Shown here: positions 56,338-64,000 of the stretch, piece by piece
Layout: each line of letters starts with the position of its first letter
How positions within the stretch are numbered: position 1 is the first letter of the stretch
Origin: Hydractinia symbiolongicarpus
Lineage: Eukaryota > Cnidaria > Hydrozoa > Anthoathecata > Hydractiniidae
Length of the DNA stretch: 64,000 nt
Direction: 5' to 3'
Assembly (NCBI RefSeq): GCF_029227915.1
Contig: NC_079882.1
Location: 24,557,001-24,621,000 of the forward strand
Position numbers and translations under genes: made by a program
The notes under the pieces: model-generated
What the model was told of the DNA's origin: nothing
Seen by the model: only the letters and a program-made list of their open reading frames with translations
The model's database searches: none

Positions 56338-58839
56338 CTATACAGTATGTGCATATCTTCGCATTTTGTAGACCTCCTGCTTATATGCTATTTGTTTATC
56401 TACAACTTTGATGGTATCAAGAAATACAGATGTTTGGAAGGCAACCAAAGTGTTTTCAACTGGTTTTAACCAAGCTATATACACTTTATACCAATAGCCA
56501 ATACATAAATTTGACATGTTGGCACAGTAAGTCACAAGGTACAACATAAATGACCGAACATAAATATTCGGAGCACTTGACCTCAAAGGTATTGCTAAGA
56601 CTACGAAAAAAAGCATCAATATCATAGTATACATGATAGCTCGGCTGTCATTGTAGCGACATGGCAACTTTCGACATCGAAATGCTTCTACACCACACAC
56701 AATGGAAAGAACAACAACATACATGCTTTGAACAGCAACATAAGATTGTAAATCACAACTTTGCTCTTTCGTGAAGTCTCTTACATAGTAAATGGTTTTA
56801 ACCTCAGAACGTTCAAACAACAGGAAGCCAGCTGTGAAGCATATTTCAATCAGAGATGTACTTATAAGGATCGCCCAACTAATAGCTTTTAACATAAGCA
56901 TATCTTCGGCTGAAATTCTGATATTGGATTTAAAAATCCGAACAAGCTGTTCCGCTTTTACCAGCATCATGGATATCACTAGCACTATTAGCCAGCCATT
57001 TGTGAAAAAAACTGCAACACAAAACACAACATTTCCATCATAAAGCATCAAATTTAACGTGCAAAATAAAATGAACTGCATGCACACTTGCACGCATGAC
57101 AACTTCCAATTGCACGCCTTCATGATGGGCGTGGCTCGAAACTTGATTATTGTAAAACACACAAGTAGAGACACAAGGGCTCCAAAAGTTGTTAAAACAT
57201 AGGAGGTATATAAAAAAGTTGGGAAATCGCTGTATTTTAGTAACTTAAACCAAATACATGCAGTGTTATTTTTATTCCTCCAACCATCCTTGCATGGCAC
57301 ACACATATCATTCCCAGGCAAGGGTTTGACATGACCTAGTTTACACTCTACACAAATCCAACAGCATGTCTTTCCCACATTAACAATAGGATAGAACCCT
57401 GGATTACAAGTCTTAGAGCATGACGATAAAGGTGGTCCACCTAAGCCAGACACCCAGACTATATCTCTTTGTACTTTTAATCCTGCAATACTATTCCACT
57501 CTCCAACTTTAACCATGTCTACCACACCATTTTTTTGTTGGAAATTGTATAAGTAAAATACTGATGTATTAACTTCGTTATTTTGATCAAATCTTACAGT
57601 CTCGTTTTGAAGTCCCATGAAGGAAACATGTGGCAAATAGTTTTTCAGGAATTTAGTTTGATTAAAAGTGAGTAAAAACATGCAAGTTGTCGCATTGTGG
57701 CCGTCACAAACATCATTGAAATAGTTCCTCAAAGCCAATGCATAACTATACACAGAATTTCTGATAAAACCAATGTAAGGCATGCTAGATGAAAAGGAAC
57801 CTGTAAACTCCTCCACTGTGCTTATATTGTAAAAAGAAATGTATCTTTTTAATTCAAGACTTTTGTTTCGTGTTTGAAACAATGCCCTAAAATAATTTGA
57901 GAATTCAGGATACAACCCCCCAAAGTGTCCAAAAGCAAACACTCCTGACATAATTTTAGGATCAATATCTTTATACCAATTGCTCACTTCAGCACCATCA
58001 CAGATTATCCATGTAATACCATGTAATCCCTGTTCTTCAGCTATCATTAAAATTTCTTTCGCAGTGCTTCCGATTGCATATATAATAACGACACTGGTGG
58101 GAATTGCATTTAACTGTCTGTTTTTCAATTTTTGAAAAATTGAATAAAAATCATCTTTATGTATTGGAACATGAAGTAGGATATCCAAATCAATACATAT
58201 TGAGTTCTTTTCAAAAAATGACTCCAACACATACTTTCCATCAAAGCCATACCAGTCTTCTGTCGCCATAACAGAAACAAAAGACCAATTGTACATTAAA
58301 ATAAAGTCGACTAAAGCTTGAGCGAAAACACTATCTGATGGTATTGTCCTAAAAAAGTTAGGATAACTGTTTTTATTACTTAGTGAAGTTGTTGTAGCAA
58401 TGTTACTAACGATAGGTATTTCAGTGAAAGATAAAATATTGCTCAAATGACGGGTTATTGTTGATGTTGAGCATTCAACAACACCTATGTGGTGAACATT
58501 CTCGTCATTTTTCTTGCAAGTGCAAGAAGGTTTGCCATGTGTATCCAAAACAAATTCAGTGAAAATTTCAGTTATGGCATCTACTCTATGATCTCCACAG
58601 ATAGAAAAAAGTTCAAGTCCGAGTTTCGTTATATTTCTTAAAATATTGGCGTTCACCTCCTGAACAACGAATTGCATTAACTCAAAAGCCATAAATCCAA
58701 AGCTCCTGAATTTTTCTGGAACTAAACCAAGAAGATTTAGGTGCTCTACATTTTTGTATAATTGAACGCCACACACGTCAGGAGTACATAAAGTAACAGA
58801 AAATCTTAGAAAGAAGAAGCCTATAACACACCAGTACAT
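56338..58839 (-). CDS. Intronless class C G protein-coupled receptor
   Basis: One uninterrupted frame of 833 residues with ATG at 58839. Order: signal peptide (about 1-18), extracellular Venus flytrap ligand-binding domain (about 35-455; CSTSTITRHLSNIL, IPIVSNIATTTSLS, YPNFFRTIPSD), cysteine-rich NCD3G domain (about 466-530; SSCSKTCNPGFYP, TCCWICVEC) and seven transmembrane helices (about 541-790), then a tail with KPVENTLVAFQTSVF. This is the metabotropic glutamate/calcium-sensing/V2R layout, although such genes usually have many introns in vertebrates. The FxRTIPSD motif is kept; the ligand cannot be told. It is the complete member of a tandem pair with the gene at 62192. The lack of introns suggests retroposition followed by duplication, or lineage-specific intron loss. 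A chemosensory role is possible but not shown. Confidence 0.93.
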   Translation of the reverse strand: MYWCVIGFFFLRFSVTLCTPDVCGVQLYKNVEHLNLLGLVPEKFRSFGFMAFELMQFVVQEVNANILRNITKLGLELFSICGDHRVDAITEIFTEFVLDTHGKPSCTCKKNDENVHHIGVVECSTSTITRHLSNILSFTEIPIVSNIATTTSLSNKNSYPNFFRTIPSDSVFAQALVDFILMYNWSFVSVMATEDWYGFDGKYVLESFFEKNSICIDLDILLHVPIHKDDFYSIFQKLKNRQLNAIPTSVVIIYAIGSTAKEILMIAEEQGLHGITWIICDGAEVSNWYKDIDPKIMSGVFAFGHFGGLYPEFSNYFRALFQTRNKSLELKRYISFYNISTVEEFTGSFSSSMPYIGFIRNSVYSYALALRNYFNDVCDGHNATTCMFLLTFNQTKFLKNYLPHVSFMGLQNETVRFDQNNEVNTSVFYLYNFQQKNGVVDMVKVGEWNSIAGLKVQRDIVWVSGLGGPPLSSCSKTCNPGFYPIVNVGKTCCWICVECKLGHVKPLPGNDMCVPCKDGWRNKNNTACIWFKLLKYSDFPTFLYTSYVLTTFGALVSLLVCFTIIKFRATPIMKACNWKLSCVQVCMQFILFCTLNLMLYDGNVVFCVAVFFTNGWLIVLVISMMLVKAEQLVRIFKSNIRISAEDMLMLKAISWAILISTSLIEICFTAGFLLFERSEVKTIYYVRDFTKEQSCDLQSYVAVQSMYVVVLSIVCGVEAFRCRKLPCRYNDSRAIMYTMILMLFFVVLAIPLRSSAPNIYVRSFMLYLVTYCANMSNLCIGYWYKVYIAWLKPVENTLVAFQTSVFLDTIKVVDKQIAYKQEVYKMRRYAHTV

Positions 58840-59296
58840 TGTAGCCTCAGTTTTTTGTACAGTTTAAATTTGCAGTTTAACTTTTTAGTTAAACTTTTAC
58901 TTTGCTACAGCTGGGTGTAAAATTTGTTTGCTTTATACATTAACAATACAGTACATACTTAATCAAATTTTTAAATTTATGCTTTCTTTTAATTCTTTAA
59001 AAAACAAATTAAAAGTACTAGTTTGATAATTAAAAACATAGAAAAAATAATCATGCTATATTCATAATTTTTACTAGGAATTTATAGAATTTAAAAAATT
59101 AATTATCTTTTACTATTACTAATGTAAAAAGGGAGAAAAGAAAACACCTTTACCATAAGGAGCACAACCTAAATAATTTATGGCATAAATGACCACGACA
59201 TAAAACATCAAAATGATGTCATGAGTAATGCCTAACGGGAGTCACACCAGTGTTTAATGACAGTATATACCTCCTGTTTAATTCAGTAAGAATGAA

Positions 59297-59790
59297 GGAG
59301 GGTGAACAAATGTATGGACAAGGTGGTTTGGATAAAGAAAAAAAGTGAACAAATGTATTGCAAGGTGGTTTGGATGAAGAAAAAAATGAACAAATGTATG
59401 GCAAGGTGGTTTGGATGAAGAAAGAAAATGAACAAATGTATGGCAAGGTGGTTTGGATGCAAAAAAAAAAATGAACAAATGTATGGTAAGGTGGTTTGGA
59501 TGAAGAAAGAAAATGAACAAATGTATGGCAAGGTGGTTTGGATGAAAAAAAAAGTGAACAAATGTATGGTAGAAGGTGGTTTGGATGAAAAAAAATTAAG
59601 AAATGTAGGGTAGAAGGTGGTTTGTATGAAAAAAAAAGTGAACAAATGTATGGTAGAAGGTTGTTTGGATACAAAAAAGTGAACAAATGTAGGGTAGAAG
59701 GTGGTTTGTATGAAAAAAAAGTGAACAAATGTATGGCAAGAGGTGATTTGAATGAAGAAAGAGGGTGAACAAATATGGTTGGATGAAGAA
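59297..59790. repeat. Minisatellite, about 42-bp unit, twelve copies
   Basis: The unit begins GTGAACAAATGTATGGCAAG and continues GTGGTTTGGATGAAGAAAAA. About twelve copies with small indels and one short end copy. The plus strand is purine-rich with few cytosines. The open frames across it (up to 224 codons on the minus strand) translate the repeat and are not genes. Confidence 0.92.
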
Positions 59791-59867
59791 AACTATTAGC
59801 TAGTGTTGTAGTACCTCTAACAAGTACGGGTGAATGTCTGCATGTGATTAAAGCTTCTTTCTTAGTA

Positions 59868-60410
59868 AAGTAGATGTCCGTTAATTCAAACACACAAGGG
59901 ACTAAATTATTTGTTCGAATTAACGAATGTTCGGATTATCAGAAGTTAGAAAAAACAAGAATTTTGATAAACGTTTAAAGGTTTTATGCTAATACAACTT
60001 GTTTACAACTTTACTACAACTGTTTATAAAAAATGTTTTAACGTTGTTTGCTTGGCGATGGGCAAGGCCTCCAAATTCCTTGTAAACTACTTCATTTTAT
60101 TGGAAATACCAATTTAATTGATAAATTTTTCCACCATTGATGCAATAAAAATAAATAAAAATGAAAACGCTTGTTTTTATTTTCCCATAAGATTTTATTT
60201 ATTGATACACAAGATTTTGAATTAACGAGCATAATGCAGCCTTAAGACTAAAAAATTTTTCGAATTAGCGAAATGTTCGAATTAGCGGAGTTCGAATTAA
60301 GCAGCTCAAAATATAAGACTTTATTAAACCAAACTCCAGGGACTTGGCAATTTGTTCGAAATAACGGAAAGTTCGAATTAAGCGGCATTCGAATTAACGG
60401 ACGTCTACTG
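59868..60410. mobile_element. Probable Tc1/mariner-class MITE with TTCGAATTA subrepeats
   Basis: The left end AAGTAGATGTCCGTTAATTC and the right end, in reverse, CAGTAGACGTCCGTTAATTC, are inverted repeats of about 24 bp, with TA just outside the left end. Inside, TTCGAATTA-AGCGG words recur near the right end. About 540 bp, no coding capacity. Confidence 0.7.
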
Positions 60411-62191
60411 TGGATAAATTATATAAAATTATAATCGTAATATTCTCATGGGCACCGTTCTAAGGATTTGCAAGAACTTTGCTCTTGTTCGTAATCATCA
60501 GAAGAACTTATTTGGTCAGCTTCTGTTCCCGTACTGGTAGTTTGTTCATTTACTCTTGTTCATTTAGTTGCTTCTCGTTGGAATTATGATCTTGAATCCT
60601 TTAAGTCTTCCATAAAATATTGCATAAATTAAATATGTTTGGCTGCTGAGTAATTTATATCAGCATTTTTCAGTTTTTAACAAATTGCGTTTTGCGTTCC
60701 TTAATTGGTGGGTGGCGGCTGATCTATGTTGTGATGTCAATTTCTCATTATAGTTTTAGAAAGTTAAGCATTTTGTTTGGTATCAACTGAAATTCTGCTT
60801 ACGTTAACCACATCAGTACAAGTTACACATCGTGGACTTCACAAGTCATCATCAGCACATTATTAAAATCACTCAACTGTTTTCGCCATGAGCTCAACCA
60901 AATAAACAGATAATTCACATTGGTATTGTTGCGTCCATTTTAAATTTAAACCTTTGCTACCAAATTGGCAAAGAAGAATTAGGATGACTCGCACTGGCTT
61001 AGCTTGATGACTGCTTTTTTTAACTCGATTATAATATTTTTCTGCAAAAGTGCACTAATTCTTAAAAAGTTATTCCATTAATTGTGTACTAAGGTTATAT
61101 TTGTCTTTGAAAGTGAAACATACATTGCAAAATCTTGTTTTTCTGACTGGTCACAAGAAAAATTACACTACCAACATGATTGAAGAAAAAAGATTTATAC
61201 AGCACTTCTTTTTTTTCAACAAATTGAAAAAAACAAATACTATTTCCTAGCTCTTTCACAATGACTTTGTTTAAAAAAAAAACAATAAATCTCGAAAATT
61301 TTCTTTCCACAAGCAAGAGACAGCAAGAGCAAATTAAATAAAATACATAAATTCAATGATATCGAAATAAAAATTTTACATAAAAAGTATTAACTTGTGG
61401 AAAATTCCACAGAGTATCACCTGTCATACAAATTTCCTGCATCGCTATTCCGTACATCCTTGCTCCATGTTAAGCGGAAGTAATGAATTTACATAAACAG
61501 GTGTGAATATAGGTGTGATTATAATGGTGTTTTCAATTACAAAGATTGTTAAATAGGCTCACAGACAGACAGTGAGTATTATATATAGATATTGTAGTGA
61601 AAACATAAATTCTGCCTTTTTTAAACAAGAATGGATCACATTATTTAATTCTGCAATTGTATTTTGCACAATTCTCAAAGCTCTATTTGCAAACTTTTGC
61701 TCCAAAATATTTTCTTATGCAAACAAGTTCTGTCCTTTAATTTTCTGAATGCACCAATTGAAATTAAAAACCTTTGGCATTAATTGGTAAGAATTACATA
61801 TAACTAATGCAAGGTGGAGGGTAGCTTCACATACCTTTATCAAACAAACATAATGCAAAAATATACCTGAAAATGCCCGCAGTGTAATACACATGGAAAC
61901 AATAGCAAAACAAAAAACGATAACATTGAAGGGGAAAGAAGAACAGAACAAAACTGATAAGTTTTTAATATTTAACATCTTTCTTTTTCCAACAGCTTGT
62001 TTATTTATTCTTACATTATAAATGAAACGTTACCAAGTCCATAGCCAGTAAACATTATTAAAATAAAAGTATTTTTAATTTTACTTTAAAGAATGTATGC
62101 AATCGTGTAGTTACAGATATATGAAATTCATCTTTTAGAATTAAAATGTAAATAATATTTTGTAAGCATTACACCTGTGCGAAGGTCATAA

Positions 62192-64000
62192 TTACTCACT
62201 CATAACAGCACTACGCCTTTGTGCAATTTGTCTATCTACATTGTTTATTGCGTCAAGAAATACAGAAGTCTGGAAAGCAGCCAATGTGTTTTCAACTGGT
62301 TTAAACCAGGCTATATACAATTTATACCCATAGCCAATACATAAATTTGACATATTGGCACCATATAAAACAACGTAAAGAGCAAAGCTTTTCATGTATA
62401 CTTTTCTAGCACTTGCTCGAAATGGTATTACCAACATAGAACACACAATCATCACAAATATGCTATATAAAATGGTGTGACTTTCATTATAACGACATGG
62501 TAGTTTGCGACAACGGAAAGCACCTATTGCACAAATGAAAGAAAGAGTAATAACATATAAGCTTTGAACAATGATGTAGTTTTCCAAATTGCAAGTTAAT
62601 TCCTTCTTGTTACTATTTGTATGATATACTGTGTTGATATGTACACTTTCGAGCAGCAACATTCCAGCAGTGAGGCAAATTTCAATAAAAGTGGTACAAG
62701 TTAAAACAGCAAAACTGATTGCCTTCATTACAAATATATCACAAGATGTTATTCTTATTTTAGACGTAAAAATGTGCACCAATTGCTCTGTCTTTACAAG
62801 TAAAATGGATATAACCAATGTGATCAGCCAACCGTTGATAAAAAAAGATACAACACAGAAAACTCTATCACCATCATACAGCATGAAATTCAGTGTAAAA
62901 AACAAAACAAATTGTGCGAATACTTGAACAAGTGATAGTTTAAAGTTGCTTGCCTTAATGAGTGGTGTATTTCGAAACCTAATTAATGAGAAGATGACAA
63001 AACTACTAATTATAAATCCAATTGCAGTAAGTACATATGAAATAAAAGTAAATCTGGGAAAGTTTGTGTGATTAATTAATTTGAATAGGATGCACTCTGT
63101 ATTATTAGCATTTGTTATCCCGTCTTGACATTTTGAACACCTGTTTTCACCATGTGATGGCTTGATATACCCTGCTTTGCATCTGACACAAATCCAACAA
63201 CAAGTTTTTCCAATATTTACTATAGGATAGAAACCAGGCCTACAAGTTTCAGAGCAAATTGAAGATGGTGGTTTCTCTGATCCAGATGTCCAGTAAATCT
63301 TTTTATTTACTTTTAATCCAGCTTTGTTGGTCCACAACCCAACTGTTATAATTCTTAAACTTTTATTTTTCAGTTGAACATTGTTCAAATGAAACATAGA
63401 CAGGTCTACATCACCGTACTTGTTAAACACAATACTTTCATTGTTTAGACCGTTAAAAGATACAGAGCGAAAGTATTGGTTAAAAAAATTAGATTTATTA
63501 AATGTGTGTTGCAACAAGCAGGTTTTCACATCATGCTTCCTGCAAACATTGTCAATATAGTCTTTTAATGCTATTGCCAAGCTATAAACAGCATTCCTAA
63601 TAAAACCAACATAAGGAAGGCTAGAGGAAAATGCATTTTTAAAGTCATGCTTTGTTGTTATGTTGTTTTTACTGCAATATTGCTGTACAAGATAATTTTT
63701 ATCTTTGTTTTGAAACAAGTTATTGAAGTAGTCTTGGAATTCTGGAGATTCTCCTCCATAATGTCCGAAAATGAATGTGCCTCCAATGATATTTGGATTT
63801 ATATCTTTAAACCATATACTAGCACCTGTCCCATCAGATAATATCCATGTAATTCCTTGCAAATCTATTTTTTCTGCAGCTTTCAATATTCTTTTTGCAA
63901 TATAATTTAGAGCATAAATAATAACAACATTAGATGATAAACTGTTTAACCGTCTATTTTTTAGTTTCTCAAGAATACTATACAATTTTCTATCATCATA
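62192..64000 (-). CDS. Second class C GPCR, tandem paralogue, 5' end beyond the window
   Basis: The frame is open from the window edge to the stop at 62192-62194, about 602 residues, without introns. It starts inside the Venus flytrap domain (YSILEKLKNRRLN aligns with YSIFQKLKNRQLN of the first copy), then covers the rest of that domain (GITWILSDGTG, GFIRNAVYS), the cysteine-rich region (SSICSETCRPGFYP, TCCWICVRC) and all seven transmembrane helices. It ends KPVENTLAAFQTSVF and a short tail. The two receptors are clearly similar throughout, most strongly in the cysteine-rich and membrane parts, and lie in the same orientation 3.35 kb apart. The C-terminal tails differ. Function is as for the first copy: G protein signalling at the cell surface, ligand unknown. 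Confidence 0.93.
   Translation of the reverse strand, partial: YDDRKLYSILEKLKNRRLNSLSSNVVIIYALNYIAKRILKAAEKIDLQGITWILSDGTGASIWFKDINPNIIGGTFIFGHYGGESPEFQDYFNNLFQNKDKNYLVQQYCSKNNITTKHDFKNAFSSSLPYVGFIRNAVYSLAIALKDYIDNVCRKHDVKTCLLQHTFNKSNFFNQYFRSVSFNGLNNESIVFNKYGDVDLSMFHLNNVQLKNKSLRIITVGLWTNKAGLKVNKKIYWTSGSEKPPSSICSETCRPGFYPIVNIGKTCCWICVRCKAGYIKPSHGENRCSKCQDGITNANNTECILFKLINHTNFPRFTFISYVLTAIGFIISSFVIFSLIRFRNTPLIKASNFKLSLVQVFAQFVLFFTLNFMLYDGDRVFCVVSFFINGWLITLVISILLVKTEQLVHIFTSKIRITSCDIFVMKAISFAVLTCTTFIEICLTAGMLLLESVHINTVYHTNSNKKELTCNLENYIIVQSLYVITLSFICAIGAFRCRKLPCRYNESHTILYSIFVMIVCSMLVIPFRASARKVYMKSFALYVVLYGANMSNLCIGYGYKLYIAWFKPVENTLAAFQTSVFLDAINNVDRQIAQRRSAVMSE

Larger units (their letters stand above)
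58840..62191. other. Spacer between the two tandem receptor genes
   Basis: It holds the 5' flank of the first receptor (AT-rich, no clear TATA chosen), a 42-bp minisatellite (59297-59790), an inverted-repeat MITE (59868-60410) and about 1.8 kb of AT-rich DNA. Open frames at 61095-61316 and 61715-61978 on the minus strand have no homology I recognise. Confidence 0.5.

Noticed and set aside
59219-59893. A 224-codon open frame on the minus strand
   Set aside because: It translates the 42-bp minisatellite; three overlapping frames are open because the repeat lacks stops, and the peptide is purely repetitive.
62631-62927. Plus-strand 98-codon frame
   Set aside because: It is antisense to the transmembrane region of the second receptor. 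The similar plus-strand frame at 56792-57043 is the same shadow in the first receptor.
1-64000. CRISPR arrays, bacterial operons, ribosome binding sites, tRNA or rRNA genes
   Set aside because: The repeats are eukaryotic minisatellites, MITEs and SINEs; genes are spliced; no complete tRNA or rRNA could be folded or recognised by eye.

Overview
The window looks like nuclear DNA of an early-branching animal, most likely a cnidarian and perhaps a medusozoan. The evidence is AT-rich sequence, many short spliced exons with GT-AG borders, animal gene families (synapsin, a K50 paired-class homeobox gene, an exocyst subunit, class C GPCRs) and dense retrotransposon, MITE and SINE debris. The species cannot be named from the sequence. 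Exons were joined by hand from splice borders and reading phase. In every multi-exon model the phases agree across all joins, and the joined proteins follow their families over most of their length.

Layout. 1-1.4 kb: a broken non-LTR retrotransposon tail. 3.0-10.1 kb (+): a LONRF-type E3 ligase (RING, TPR, RING, LON domain) in 13 coding exons. 13.4-21.9 kb (-): COMMD5 in 6 exons. Its large first intron starts with a GC donor and holds a DIRS-like relic and an 0.8 kb inverted-repeat element. 21.9-22.5 kb (+): MRPL30, a one-exon gene head-to-head with COMMD5 across 55 bp. 22.5-28.1 kb: mostly empty, with two unassigned coding-like exons. 28.2-30.1 kb (+): a goosecoid-like homeobox gene. 31.1-31.3 kb (-): a tiny unknown gene with a ZNF143/Staf-type promoter site. 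32.4-36.6 kb (-): a secreted M14 carboxypeptidase in 8 exons. 41.0-44.6 kb (+): synapsin in 10 exons. 46.0-54.5 kb (-): exocyst subunit SEC3/EXOC1, 22 exons found, N-terminal PH-like part missing. 56.3-58.8 kb and 62.2-64.0 kb (-): two tandem intronless class C GPCR genes, the second cut by the window end.

The genes form no operon or pathway. Synapsin and SEC3 both act in vesicle delivery and lie tail-to-tail, but this may be chance. The most distinctive features are three microexons of 18, 21 and 24 nt in EXOC1, nine copies of a palindromic CAACCTCG MITE confined to 30-44 kb (four of them in introns of the carboxypeptidase gene), the GC-AG intron plus compact bidirectional promoter at COMMD5/MRPL30, and the tandem intronless receptors, which may sit inside a very long 5' intron of EXOC1.
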